Part shown: positions 54,115 to 62,931 of the stretch, piece by piece
How the letters are laid out: every line of letters starts with the position of its first letter
How positions within the stretch are numbered: the first letter of the stretch is position 1
From: Gammaproteobacteria bacterium
GTDB lineage: Bacteria; Pseudomonadota; Gammaproteobacteria; Steroidobacterales; Woeseiaceae
Reading direction: 5' to 3'
Assembly: GCA_022600955.1 (NCBI GenBank)
Contig: JAHZJK010000004.1
Location: forward strand, 51,473 to 115,472
DNA length: 64,000 nucleotides
Notes under the pieces: generated by a model
What the model was told of the DNA's origin: nothing
Database searches by the model: none
What the model saw: the letters and a program-made list of their open reading frames with translations, nothing else
Translations under genes and position numbers: made by a program

Positions 54115-54477
54115 TTGGGCGGGGAAGCTCTGTTTGATGCTACTTTGCCCGATTGCGAGGCCGTAGGTATCGAGTTCCTGAACGACGATGAGTCATCAAT
54201 GGAATTCGTTATCGCTGTTCTAACGCATTGGTTGAAACTGTCCCAAGTTGATGCAACAGAAAGCATGTTGACAGTCCATTTCAAAGGCTCTGCAAAATTT
54301 GGCCGGATGCGTCAGCCTGTCGCTGATGAACTCTCCAGTTTTATCGGCAGGGAAATGGCCAGGCATAATTATCCATTCAGAACCAGCATCACTGGCCGCT
54401 TCAGACCGAGAGCAGAAGTTCGAGTGTCAGGTCGCTGGTTGACGGCTGTTAATCCGAAGCCATTATTCGCGGAGTAA
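54115..54477 (+). CDS. ClpS-like domain protein, possibly frameshifted
   Basis: The readable frame starts at a TTG and covers a ClpS-like fold: VGIEFLNDDESSMEFVIAVL, MLTVHFKGSAKFGRMRQPVA and SSFIGREMARHNYPF. ClpS adapts N-degron substrates to ClpAP. A second frame starting at ATG 54047 encodes MPLTSFWQRLKLQVFPEKYP then METWAG and runs into the G-rich GGGCGGGG tract just where this frame begins. One base lost in that tract would explain the split. The true gene may therefore run from 54047. The last 30 residues (RPRAEVRVSGRW) are not ClpS-like. Confidence 0.55.
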   Translation: MGGEALFDATLPDCEAVGIEFLNDDESSMEFVIAVLTHWLKLSQVDATESMLTVHFKGSAKFGRMRQPVADELSSFIGREMARHNYPFRTSITGRFRPRAEVRVSGRWLTAVNPKPLFAE

Positions 54478-54532
54478 TGCGTCGTATGGAATACAAATTT
54501 TCGCATTTGGATGCTAATAACTGGAAATTGTC

Positions 54533-55195
54533 ATGAGGTTTCTGAGCAAATATCTCGAAACTACCGCGAATCGTCTGGGCAGATTTGCCTGCGCATTCAC
54601 GATACCGCTTATCGCTCTTGGCTCGTTTGCCGTTGCAGATTTTCAAACACTTGAAAGCGTCGCGGCGGAAGAGCCTGACAAAGAGATTCGGGCCTGGATT
54701 ACTTTTCAAAGCGTTCAACGCACAACCGCAATTGTAGCTTTGTGGTCAGATTCGAATCTGGCTCTTGAACAAATCAAGTATAAGAATGTCGGTAGTGGGG
54801 GCGGTGAATCCGGTGTGGGCGATCCGTACGGGAGGACTCAGCCAATCGTAGATAACGCAGATGCGGTTGAGGCGGCACTCGAGAGGATTGAGACATTTCG
54901 CTCAAACCACTACAAAAGTATTGCTCTGGCTGGAGGTAAGTACCGAGACGTAGATTGTCCGTACGATGACGTCACATCGCCAGTAAAGGATTCGCACGGG
55001 CGGGCGGAAGACCCGTCTGTCGAACTCAGTTGTGGATTGCGCATAGTCGCCATACAGGTGCGGGGGCGTTCGGCGGACGTGGCATCGCTCGCCCAGTCGC
55101 TCAGAGGGTCTGCAGACGCAACCAGATCTCCGTCAAATGAAGAACTACTTGAGTGGCGTCGAAGCTTGATTGAGTCTAAAGGCGACGAGACTTGA
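54533..55195 (+). CDS. Exported hypothetical protein, 220 aa
   Basis: The protein has a signal-like hydrophobic segment (FACAFTIPLIALGSFAVA) and a mixed-fold domain (DKEIRAWITFQSVQRTTAIV, GLRIVAIQVRGRSADVASLA). Two cysteines in the mature part (DVDCPYDDV and ELSCGLRI) may form a disulfide. No family is recognised. It is a stand-alone gene in the accessory region, 55 bases after the ClpS-like ORF. Confidence 0.6.
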   Translation: MRFLSKYLETTANRLGRFACAFTIPLIALGSFAVADFQTLESVAAEEPDKEIRAWITFQSVQRTTAIVALWSDSNLALEQIKYKNVGSGGGESGVGDPYGRTQPIVDNADAVEAALERIETFRSNHYKSIALAGGKYRDVDCPYDDVTSPVKDSHGRAEDPSVELSCGLRIVAIQVRGRSADVASLAQSLRGSADATRSPSNEELLEWRRSLIESKGDET

Positions 55196-55241
55196 GACTG
55201 TTCGGATGCCTTTGCCGGAATGCAGCCGATGGATTGGTAAA

Positions 55242-55285
55242 ATATTGAATGACCGCTATTAACTACAAAAGTGGACAGTCAATAT
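55242..55285. repeat. Palindromic repeat, longest copy
   Basis: ATATTGAATGACCGCT (55242-55257) and AGTGGACAGTCAATAT (55270-55285) pair at 13 of 16 positions with a 12-base loop. It lies 23 bases before the next gene. Confidence 0.6.
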
Positions 55286-55307
55286 CGCCGTTTGGTCGAG
55301 CCGAAAG

Positions 55308-55784
55308 ATGAGCTTGCGTACAAAATTTAGCTTAACGTTTGCCCTCATACCTCTGATGGTTGTTGTTCCATCCTATCTGTTCGGTGTGTACTTCACGCTG
55401 TCGCCCAAACTTGGATACCATGCTTACGATGATCTGTATTCGATGGCGCTCAGCTCGCTCGTGAATGCGCCCTTGCTCGGAGTTGCCGCATTTGCCTCGT
55501 GGCGGCTATTTGGAGATCGTCGTGACAACCTGTTCTACAAGTCGCTCATCGGGAATCTGTTCTTCGGGTTTCTGATTCCGTTGGCCGCACTCCTGGTGTT
55601 TTTGATTGCGGTACTGCTGCTTCGAACAATCTTCGGCTATATAGGGATTCCACTATGGGATAGCGCCATATTCCGCAATTTCTTTTGGCCTATCTGGGGG
55701 TCGGTTCTTTTCGTCATGCTTACTGGCGGAATTGTTGGTGTAATTTTTGGCAAGCGGCGAGGCGTACAGGAAGGGCCCAACTAG
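55308..55784 (+). CDS. Four-helix membrane protein, unknown function
   Basis: The 158-residue protein has four hydrophobic segments (FSLTFALIPLMVVVPSYLFG, LVNAPLLGVAAFASWRLF, LFFGFLIPLAALLVFLIAVL, WGSVLFVMLTGGIVGVIFG) and a charged, glycine-containing end. There is no motif for transport or catalysis. The start ATG 55308 has a weak GAAAGATG context. It lies just after the 55242 palindrome. No family is recognised. Confidence 0.6.
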   Translation: MSLRTKFSLTFALIPLMVVVPSYLFGVYFTLSPKLGYHAYDDLYSMALSSLVNAPLLGVAAFASWRLFGDRRDNLFYKSLIGNLFFGFLIPLAALLVFLIAVLLLRTIFGYIGIPLWDSAIFRNFFWPIWGSVLFVMLTGGIVGVIFGKRRGVQEGPN

Positions 55785-55794
55785 CCGTACAAAA

Positions 55795-55825
55795 TGCGCC
55801 TATGGCCGAAAACAGGCGTTTGAGT
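55795..55825. repeat. Palindromic repeat, TGGCCG-loop variant
   Basis: A stem of GCGCCT and AGGCGT with loop ATGGCCGAAAAC echoes the TGGCCG loops at 48272 and the direct repeats at 45290 and 47842. It is the weakest copy. The rest of the 227-base gap to 56011 holds only short open frames with no protein-like features. Confidence 0.35.
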
Positions 55826-56010
55826 GCTAAGATGCTACACAACGGCTGCAGTTCAAAAAGTAGAAGGACGGGAATTCGCTATGGACAAAGAACCTGATTG
55901 CGCCGAGTGCGGATGCCGCCGATCTCGATGACCCGCCGCAACTTGAACTGGCCGTTGGCCATGAATATGGCTGTATTCGACACTCCGGCATTTTCACGTG
56001 AGGTATTTGT

Positions 56011-56403
56011 ATGAAGGTTTCCTTGGTGAGCATATCGGTCGGTGATCAAAAGGCCGCGTTGAAGTTTTACACGGACAAACTCGGTTTCGTTAAGAAGACC
56101 GACATACCGATGGGGGAGGTCAGCTGGCTAACTGTCGTATCTCCGGATGACCCGGATGGGCCCGAGCTGGTGCTGGAACCGAACGCCGAATACCCGGCGA
56201 TGAGGGCACTGAAGGATTCGCTTCTAAAGGACGGTATACCGTTTACGGCGTTCCTGGTTGATGACGTCGACAGTGAGCATGTTCGCCTTCGTGATCTGGG
56301 CGTTCGATTTACGCAGGAGCCAGCGGAAAGTAGTGGCTTCAAATATGCGGTCTTCGACGATACCTGTGGCAACCTGATCCAGATCTACCAGTCAGCTGAC
56401 TGA
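56011..56403 (+). CDS. VOC family (glyoxalase/bleomycin resistance) protein
   Basis: The 130-residue protein has the vicinal-oxygen-chelate pattern: VSISVGDQKAALKFYTDKLG, then a middle strand pair, FLVDDVDSEHVRLRDLGVRF and VFDDTCGNLIQIYQ. It is a single-domain, probably dimeric form. Metal ligand positions (Gln/Glu in the first and last strands) are only partly recognisable. Function can range from detoxification to isomerisation; none is assigned. Confidence 0.85.
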   Translation: MKVSLVSISVGDQKAALKFYTDKLGFVKKTDIPMGEVSWLTVVSPDDPDGPELVLEPNAEYPAMRALKDSLLKDGIPFTAFLVDDVDSEHVRLRDLGVRFTQEPAESSGFKYAVFDDTCGNLIQIYQSAD

Positions 56404-56497
56404 CGTCCCTATTGTGGTGGAAGCTTTGTACTGGCAGGCCATAGAGTTTGCACCTGACTTGAGCTCGATTCGTCATATCTTTGTGTAAACTGCGATC

Positions 56498-58696
56498 ATG
56501 TTCAGAACATTGATGAGGCGCCTTCAGCAGCAATCAGCCAGCTACCTCCACGAGCTGTACTGGTTTATCGCGCTGCTTAGTCTGTTGCCGGCTATCCGGG
56601 CAAACTTGCTGTTTGGCTTTCTGCAGCCCGTCACCAGCACAATTCTTGAGCCTGTCGATCAGGCTGTATCTGGCACCGCGGCGGCCCTGCAGAGTCCATT
56701 CGGGCATTGGGTCTTCGCGCTTGCGGCTATTGGTTTGCTACTTGCACTGGCGTCCAGGAATTACTGGCGACTGATAGCACCGTTGTGTTACCTCCTGCTT
56801 GGTGTAGCAGGCATCACAACGGTTGACACCCTTCTGGGCGACCGCTATCCGTTGTTGAACTCACTGTACCTGGGCTCGGCTTTTGCGCTGTTCTGCTACT
56901 TTGTTGTCGCTGGTTCCGTACGCAAAGTCAGCTTCGCCGTGTTCGCGCTCTTGCTAATCGTGTTGTTGCAACTCGATGAGCTACTCGAGTGGCCGGAAGT
57001 CATACTGTTTCTCGTCAGCGCGTGCGTCGCGAGCCTTGTCGTTGAAACCATTCGACAAAACTGGCCACTGGCCCGGCAGCTGGGCCGCAGCAACTTGCTG
57101 GGCCTTACCGCGCGCACGCTCAGGCTGTGGTGGCCGATGTTGATTCTTATTTACGCTGGCGTGCAACTGAGTGATGCCGCAATTGAAGGCGTCGAGCGCG
57201 CGGTCTATGCAAGTGCTGCCGTCAACCCATACTGCTATGTCGATGCGGTTGGCGAGGATGCAATACTCGCCTGCCCGGACGATTCGTTGACGCTCAAACA
57301 GTCCGATATATATCGTGAGTCAATCGATGAGCTCAACGACGCGTGCACGCGCTGGCCCGGTTATCGCCCTGAGAGCTCGGAGACACCGAAGCCGACATTA
57401 TTTGATTGCCCGTCAGCAGACCCAATGCCCGAGGCATGGACGCTCACTCAGCTAGCTTTCTTCGAGAGTGCCGATTTCAGCGTGGAACGGGACTTTGATA
57501 TTCGTGAATTCAAACTCGAGCGCGAAATTGGCAGGCTGCGTAGATTGTCTTTTGTAGGTGCTGACAACGCTGAAGCGCAGGCGAGTGAGTTGTTCAAAAT
57601 CGTACCGGAGGACACAGGTATGAAGACCTCATCCTGTGGCTTGTTCAAACTAAGCTGCCACGCGGCGAACATCGTTATTGGCGAACTCAATCACGCCTAT
57701 GATGTTAAGCGTGGGGAGAGCGAGGTCGAGTTTGTCAATTACGTCAGTACGAATGCCGACACGAGCGCCAAAGGCTTTCGGACTTTTACCGGCAAGATGC
57801 AAACCAGAATTCAGAAACAACTCAATCTCTATGAGCGGGAGACGCGATCAGCTATCGAGAAAGTCCAGATTGCGGTGTCGACGATCAGTCAGATCCTGTT
57901 GCTGTGGCTTATCGTTGTGGGCATCAAGAGCTTCCTGTTTGTCTTCGCTCGTGTCATTTTCGATCAATCTACAGACATCGAGGTGGATCTTCTGGAGCAC
58001 GATGGTGCAGCGCGTCAGGGTCGGGTTCGGCAGGTACAGGAAGTGGATATCCCGGCCGACTATCCGCACACACTGTATTACAAGGCGAACTACCAGCCGC
58101 TCGGGCCTGCACCGCGGTTCAGTATCCCGCAGTGGTACGCCTCGGTCCTGTCGCGATTGCGGTTTGGTGCGTGGAACATGAGCCAGGTTGTCATGCCCCT
58201 TGCTGACAAAAACCGGGTCACATTCAACTCGATTGAAGGTGAGCACCTGGTCGACTGGTCGCTCGAAGAAGGCGAAGAAGTTGTGTTCAGCTACCGTAAC
58301 TTTGTCGCGATGAACGAAAACATTGAGCTTCGTACTGTCATCAGCTTGCGAGTTGCGACGCTACTGCTTGGGCGCATCGTATTTCACACGGCACGTTGCA
58401 AGAACGGCGAGGGCAGGTTGCTACTGCGCACGCGGGGCAAGCCAGCGACCGCCGAACAGGTGCGACAGAGTATTCCCGTTGCACGACTCGTGGCCTGGAA
58501 TCGTTATGCCAGATTTTCTGTGGACAGCCATTTGACCACAGCAGACATATTCCTCAACGGCTTCAACTTGCGACGTAGCATGGGTGAGGATGGCAGTCAG
58601 CCACAAGGCATATTAATCGTTGAGGCGGACGCCCGAGATGGTGGAATCCTGGTTGGCACGCTGCGATTCGCCAAGACTTTTCTGCTACCCATATAG
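56498..58696 (+). CDS. Large membrane protein with possible C-terminal AIM24-like domain
   Basis: The 732-residue protein has about seven N-terminal helices (residues 20-230; e.g. LYWFIALLSLLPAIRANLLF). A periplasm-side region of about 230 residues with cysteines follows (YCYVDAVGEDAILACPD, SSCGLFKLSCHAANI). Another helix lies near 465 (QILLLWLIVVGIKSFLFVFA). The C-terminal part is beta-rich (VVFSYRNFVAMNENIEL, RIVFHTARCKNGEGRLLLRT, GKPATAEQVRQSIPVARLVA). That region resembles the AIM24/TRAP-like beta fold, but weakly. No function is assigned. Confidence 0.55.
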   Translation: MFRTLMRRLQQQSASYLHELYWFIALLSLLPAIRANLLFGFLQPVTSTILEPVDQAVSGTAAALQSPFGHWVFALAAIGLLLALASRNYWRLIAPLCYLLLGVAGITTVDTLLGDRYPLLNSLYLGSAFALFCYFVVAGSVRKVSFAVFALLLIVLLQLDELLEWPEVILFLVSACVASLVVETIRQNWPLARQLGRSNLLGLTARTLRLWWPMLILIYAGVQLSDAAIEGVERAVYASAAVNPYCYVDAVGEDAILACPDDSLTLKQSDIYRESIDELNDACTRWPGYRPESSETPKPTLFDCPSADPMPEAWTLTQLAFFESADFSVERDFDIREFKLEREIGRLRRLSFVGADNAEAQASELFKIVPEDTGMKTSSCGLFKLSCHAANIVIGELNHAYDVKRGESEVEFVNYVSTNADTSAKGFRTFTGKMQTRIQKQLNLYERETRSAIEKVQIAVSTISQILLLWLIVVGIKSFLFVFARVIFDQSTDIEVDLLEHDGAARQGRVRQVQEVDIPADYPHTLYYKANYQPLGPAPRFSIPQWYASVLSRLRFGAWNMSQVVMPLADKNRVTFNSIEGEHLVDWSLEEGEEVVFSYRNFVAMNENIELRTVISLRVATLLLGRIVFHTARCKNGEGRLLLRTRGKPATAEQVRQSIPVARLVAWNRYARFSVDSHLTTADIFLNGFNLRRSMGEDGSQPQGILIVEADARDGGILVGTLRFAKTFLLPI

Positions 58697-58776
58697 GTCA
58701 CTCTCAAGGAAGCGGGCAGGGCAAAAGAGGCCAACGGCTTGTTGAGTTCAGTTGACTATTCTCGGAGACAGGCCCA

Positions 58777-59535
58777 ATGACTGATCAGCTCAAGAATTGG
58801 AATAGACCACACTATTGTATGGGTGGCGGAGACCCGTTTCTTTTCTACGTCGTTTACGGCAGCGTACCGACGGATTTCAAGATTTCACAGAGCAAGTATC
58901 ACTTCTCGGGAATTCCCGATGGAGTCGAGTTAATGACGTATGGGCCACATAGCAACCCGGAGATTCCCGGTTCTTTTCGAGAGGGCTATCTTTGGGACGA
59001 GCTGAGCAATAATGATGCTCAGCTCGCGAAGCTGGTTGCGGCTCAGGACGAGTGTTTGATTCTTCGTGGCACCGTCGAGGACCCGGCTGATCTGAATTAC
59101 TTCAGAAACGTTGTCGGCCTTGTGCAGTGGCTCATCGATACCGGAGGTGTCGCTGTCTATGATCCGCAGTCGTTCAAGTGGTGGGCAGCCAGGGACTGGC
59201 ACGATAGTGCGTTTGTGTCGGACTCAGGGTCGCCCAGGCAGCACGTAGTCATCTTGATGTCTGAAGCGGACGACGGCGAATGGTTTCATACGCGTGGGCT
59301 CAGAAAATACGGTCGGCCCGATCTGAGCATTCATCGCGTTCCGCCAGAAAGCCGTGATGCTGTCGCCAAACTGTTGAATCGACTAATCGAGTTTCAGGCG
59401 TTCGGAGGTGTGATTGAGGATGGAGAGGCGGTGCGCAGCAACGCACTGCCTGATGAAATGACATGCCATCACCGGGGTGATTTCGAGGACCCTGATTTCA
59501 ACAACACTCATATCGAAATCACCTGGCCCGACTGA
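58777..59535 (+). CDS. Hypothetical protein, 252 aa
   Basis: The soluble protein has a mixed alpha/beta layout (PFLFYVVYGSVPTDFKISQS, RNVVGLVQWLIDTGGVAVYD, SFKWWAARDWHDS, RQHVVILMSEADDGEWFHTR). No signal peptide or known catalytic motif is seen. It has some likeness in style to DUF4261-type immunity or toxin-neighbour proteins, without firm evidence. It lies alone between gaps of 80 and 140 bases. Confidence 0.55.
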   Translation: MTDQLKNWNRPHYCMGGGDPFLFYVVYGSVPTDFKISQSKYHFSGIPDGVELMTYGPHSNPEIPGSFREGYLWDELSNNDAQLAKLVAAQDECLILRGTVEDPADLNYFRNVVGLVQWLIDTGGVAVYDPQSFKWWAARDWHDSAFVSDSGSPRQHVVILMSEADDGEWFHTRGLRKYGRPDLSIHRVPPESRDAVAKLLNRLIEFQAFGGVIEDGEAVRSNALPDEMTCHHRGDFEDPDFNNTHIEITWPD

Positions 59536-59674
59536 CCTGTTCTGGTACTTTTAGCTGAACGCGACCTATGTGGGCAATTGCGACCATTGTCGGTTATGGG
59601 GCATCATCTAGTAATACATACTGCGCAATCCTGGCAGATAAGGCGGCGCAGCCTCTTCGCTTGGAGGAATCTCA

Positions 59675-60646
59675 ATGAGACTCACGATTAGCACGATATG
59701 CGGGTTACTGACCGGAACTCTGGCCGCGACCAACGCATCGGCGGAACAGTACGACTTCGAGGCCGGCCTTTCCCTGGATAGCACACGATTTGATGGTAGC
59801 CAGACCATTTCGACGGCTGGCGGGACGATATTCAATTCGGGCGAGACCGACACGGACGACTGGCGCCTGTTCGGCAGCTGGTATTTCGCCGGACTGTCTG
59901 ACGACAAGGGTCCGAGGGCTCGAGCTGTACTCGTCGATCGTGCTTCATCGTTGAGCTTTGGTTACTCGCGTACGGAACAGACGAACTCAATGATCCTGAC
60001 GAGTAATGATCCTGCGTTTCCTTTTCCGCCCGTTAACTCGCAGTTCGACACGGCCGGCGACTCGTTCGTGGCGAACCTGCGTTATGTGGATCGAGACAGC
60101 GGCTGGTTTGGCACGGCCGGGCTGCTGACATCCGACACCAGCTTGAGCGGTTTTGTTAACGAATCGTTCGATGCTACCGGCTGGCGGCTCGGCGGTGGCA
60201 GGTACATTCTCGATACAACGACGCTTGCCTTGGACGTTAGCCAGGTAAACTCTGATGGGGGAGACGCGACCGCGGTTGCCCTCATGCTGGAGCATCTGGG
60301 TGACCTTGGCGCAAGCTGGCAATACGGCGTCGACGTCGGATACAGCCGTGTAGACGCTGACGGTGGTGCCGAGTTGGATACATGGCGCGCGGCGGTCGCT
60401 CTGTATCCGAATCGCGACTTCGAATTTGGTGTCGCCGTCGAGGATGTGTCCGGGCTGTTCGGCCAGGACACGACCGGGGTTGAAGTCTTCGCGAGTTGGT
60501 TCGTGAAACCGAACGTTAGCCTGTCGGCGAAGTATCGTATCGACGACTCCGACTATTTCGGAAACGTGTCGATTGGTGGCGCGACAAGAGTGAGCGATGC
60601 CGACAATCACTCATTCGGCATCAGCGCTACGGTTCGATTCAAATAG
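59675..60646 (+). CDS. Outer membrane beta-barrel protein
   Basis: GGAGGA lies six bases before ATG 59675. The 323-residue protein has a signal peptide (STICGLLTGTLAATNASA) and a barrel made of amphipathic strands (YDFEAGLSLDSTRFDGSQTI, WRLFGSWYFAGL, SLSFGYSRTEQTNS, SFGISATVRFK). The ending TVRFK is less usual than a terminal aromatic. It resembles small porin-like barrels of unknown substrate. It is convergent with the carbonic anhydrase gene, with a 38-base gap. Confidence 0.75.
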   Translation: MRLTISTICGLLTGTLAATNASAEQYDFEAGLSLDSTRFDGSQTISTAGGTIFNSGETDTDDWRLFGSWYFAGLSDDKGPRARAVLVDRASSLSFGYSRTEQTNSMILTSNDPAFPFPPVNSQFDTAGDSFVANLRYVDRDSGWFGTAGLLTSDTSLSGFVNESFDATGWRLGGGRYILDTTTLALDVSQVNSDGGDATAVALMLEHLGDLGASWQYGVDVGYSRVDADGGAELDTWRAAVALYPNRDFEFGVAVEDVSGLFGQDTTGVEVFASWFVKPNVSLSAKYRIDDSDYFGNVSIGGATRVSDADNHSFGISATVRFK

Positions 60647-60684
60647 TATTCCTGGCATGCCTGTTGCGGCTGCCCGGAATCGCC

Positions 60685-61515
60685 TTATTCAATCGGCGAC
60701 AACAACTCGGGAGCAGTTACCAGCTGCCGAACGCCGTGCGATTTTTTCTCGTTGAAAACGTTGCCGCTTTCAGCCCAAAGGTGCAGCGACGCCATGTCAA
60801 CCTTCATGCACATTGGCCGGACACTCCACGTGACTTTGAACGGCGAACAATTCGACTGGTTGTAACTGGGGCCCGTGGTTGAACCACGAAATTCCACGGG
60901 ATCACCGGTGCCGGTCGGAATAGCCTTCGCCTGGTGAAAACCGCTGAGCACTGTATTCCCATAGCCGAAGTCCGTGAAGTCTGCGGCACTGCGATCGTTT
61001 ACGACCAGAAATGTCTGCGCTTCGACGCGCAGTAACGGGTCCGTGCACGATTCAGTCAGGCAGGAGCCCAGTCCTTCACCCGGCGTGACTGGACAGCTGC
61101 TATGCACCCAGTGTACTTCGATAGTATCGCCGGGTTTCGCACCCTTGAAGGCGCCGTCGAGCGGCGCGAGTTCAGCGTCAGTCAGGTCTGCTGTTTCATT
61201 ACAGGCATATCCACCGGCATCCGTGTCATTGACGAATACGGAAAAGCCGGGCCCTTTGTGTTCGGCATTTGTATGCGTATGTATGTTGCAGAGGTTCAGT
61301 TCGGCAGCCGGCGGTGCCATCTCAAAAGAAACGGTGTTGAGTCCCAACACGCTTGATATATCGCGCGGTGTTTGTGGCCCCGCATCCAGGCACAACCCTC
61401 CGGCAGCAGCGATCGCAGAATCAGCGGCCTCGCTAACTTCGACTTCGGTTTCTTTCCCGCTACAAGCAACTAATGCGCTTGAGAAAACCACCAGTGCAAA
61501 TACATTCTTGAACAT
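60685..61515 (-). CDS. Delta-class carbonic anhydrase lipoprotein
   Basis: The 276-residue protein has a lipobox (SSALVAC-S, Cys 18). The conserved zinc-binding segment is LNLCNIHTHTNAEHKGPGF with H79, H81 and H86, then DTIEVHWVHSSCPVTPGEGL and LRVEAQTFLVVND. These match delta-type carbonic anhydrases first known from diatoms and since found in bacterial genomes. It should hydrate CO2 outside the cytoplasm, anchored to a membrane. Cysteine pairs in the mature part may form disulfides. It is a single gene divergent from the DUF4349 gene. Confidence 0.75.
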   Translation of the reverse strand: MFKNVFALVVFSSALVACSGKETEVEVSEAADSAIAAAGGLCLDAGPQTPRDISSVLGLNTVSFEMAPPAAELNLCNIHTHTNAEHKGPGFSVFVNDTDAGGYACNETADLTDAELAPLDGAFKGAKPGDTIEVHWVHSSCPVTPGEGLGSCLTESCTDPLLRVEAQTFLVVNDRSAADFTDFGYGNTVLSGFHQAKAIPTGTGDPVEFRGSTTGPSYNQSNCSPFKVTWSVRPMCMKVDMASLHLWAESGNVFNEKKSHGVRQLVTAPELLSPIE

Positions 61516-61697
61516 CTACATCTCCAATAGCATGGTTCGTCAGCTTAGGCATCTATCGAGCCGGCAGCCATATGATATTTGTACCAGATTGTATCGGCTT
61601 CCGCTGGCCGAAGGCCGCTTGTGAGGTGCTAACATGACAACAGACTGGTGCTGACTCATAGAGCTGGTGGGTTTTCTACAAAATGGGAAACATTGAT

Positions 61698-62492
61698 ATG
61701 AAAAGAGCAACTCTGTTCTGTGGACTTTTCCTGTTCTCGATCGTCGGGTGTACCAGCTCGGAATTCGAGCCCGGGTTCAGCGCCGATGCGAATCTGTCTA
61801 TGGCTAGGCCCGAGGAACGGAGCGAAGGTGAGTTTCTCGCGTATGAGCACTCCATCGTTGTCGATACCAGTGAGGACCTGCTTGCTGAATCACACTCGGC
61901 AGTAATCAATGCGTGCGCTGCGGATCGGGAGAATATCTGTACTGTACTCAATTCCAATATCAATCATGGACGAGTTAGCTCAGCATCGATCAGGATGCGT
62001 GTAAAAGCAGAAGGCGTGGACGCTCTTGCCGGGCTGGCAGCAGGCGCAGGGGAGGTGACCAGCCGCAGCACGCAGGTTGAAGACCTGGCTAAGAGCATCG
62101 CTCAAATAGACAAGAGGGTTTCGATCCTGACGAGGACCCGCGACAGGCTGCTCGAACTCGAAGAGCGTGGGGTTGATGATGTTGAATCTCTCATCAAAAT
62201 CACGACGGAATTAACGAAAGTCCAGGCCGACTTGGAGCAAGTGCTGGGCCAAAGCGTGTTCCAGAGACAACGCGTCGATACGGATATTCTGAGCATCCAT
62301 TTTGTTGTTGAGGCTGGCCGAACTTTCTGGGGTCCAATAAAGAACTCTTTATCATCGTTCGGGCCGAATTTTTCAGACGGAATTGCCAACTGGATCGAAG
62401 TAATCCCGTATCTAATTCCATGGTTTGTTTTCTTGTTCTTGGTGATCTACCTCATACGCAGATTTTGGAAGCGCGGCAGGCGAAAGACCTGA
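61698..62492 (+). CDS. DUF4349 domain lipoprotein
   Basis: The start ATG 61698 (an ATG at 61683 is in frame) begins a lipoprotein signal ending FSIVGC-T. The 264-residue protein has a beta-alpha N-terminal part (YEHSIVVDTSEDLLAESHSA), SASIRMRVKAEGVDALAGLA, a long coiled coil (residues about 130-185, SIAQIDKRVSILTRTRDRLL) and a C-terminal membrane helix (YLIPWFVFLFLVIYLIRRFW). This is the DUF4349 layout, a family of envelope proteins of unknown role. It is followed closely by a small soluble gene. Confidence 0.85.
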   Translation: MKRATLFCGLFLFSIVGCTSSEFEPGFSADANLSMARPEERSEGEFLAYEHSIVVDTSEDLLAESHSAVINACAADRENICTVLNSNINHGRVSSASIRMRVKAEGVDALAGLAAGAGEVTSRSTQVEDLAKSIAQIDKRVSILTRTRDRLLELEERGVDDVESLIKITTELTKVQADLEQVLGQSVFQRQRVDTDILSIHFVVEAGRTFWGPIKNSLSSFGPNFSDGIANWIEVIPYLIPWFVFLFLVIYLIRRFWKRGRRKT

Positions 62493-62507
62493 ATCGTTGG
62501 AATAGCG

Positions 62508-62897
62508 ATGAACAAGATTCTCAATAGCGCCATTACATTTCTGACGCGACGGCGTAAGCCGAATGTTGACCGGGATGGAGAAGCGGCTTTGTGGAATTAT
62601 TCGTTGCACCTGGCTCAGGAGTGGGGCAATGACTGGATGCAGCCGATTCAACAGCGGCTTGCAAAGGCTTTCCCGCATTTCAGTGAAAGTGAGTTGGACC
62701 GGTTGAATGACCTGGCCCAAAACGCGATGCGATATAGCTACAACATTGCGTATGACCTGTACGAAAAGACGCAGGGTGGCGACTTTGGCAAAGAGTGGAA
62801 GTCTGCCTGCCTGTCCAGGTATGCCTGGATTGATGACAAGAACCTCAATCAGCTACTTTCAACGGGAAGGTTTTATGCCATGAAGGATCTCGGCTAA
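62508..62897 (+). CDS. Hypothetical protein, 129 aa
   Basis: The start ATG 62508 lies 15 bases after the DUF4349 stop, suggesting one transcript. The product is soluble and helical (DGEAALWNYSLHLAQEWGND, RLAKAFPHFSESELDRLNDL, AMRYSYNIAYDLYEKTQ) with tryptophan and tyrosine clusters and no motif I recognise. Confidence 0.6.
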   Translation: MNKILNSAITFLTRRRKPNVDRDGEAALWNYSLHLAQEWGNDWMQPIQQRLAKAFPHFSESELDRLNDLAQNAMRYSYNIAYDLYEKTQGGDFGKEWKSACLSRYAWIDDKNLNQLLSTGRFYAMKDLG

Positions 62898-62931
62898 AGA
62901 GCAGGGGGCAGTAACCAGGGAGGTCATACAA

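Noticed and set aside
44741..55825. Integron cassette array with attC sites
   Set aside because: The repeats lack paired GTTRRRY and RYYYAAC boundaries (only an isolated GTTAGGT near 51463), several genes are too large, and no integrase gene is present in the window.
55879..56013. Small open frames upstream of the VOC gene (16 and 33 codons)
   Set aside because: They lack ribosome sites and protein-like features; one merely overlaps the VOC start by chance.
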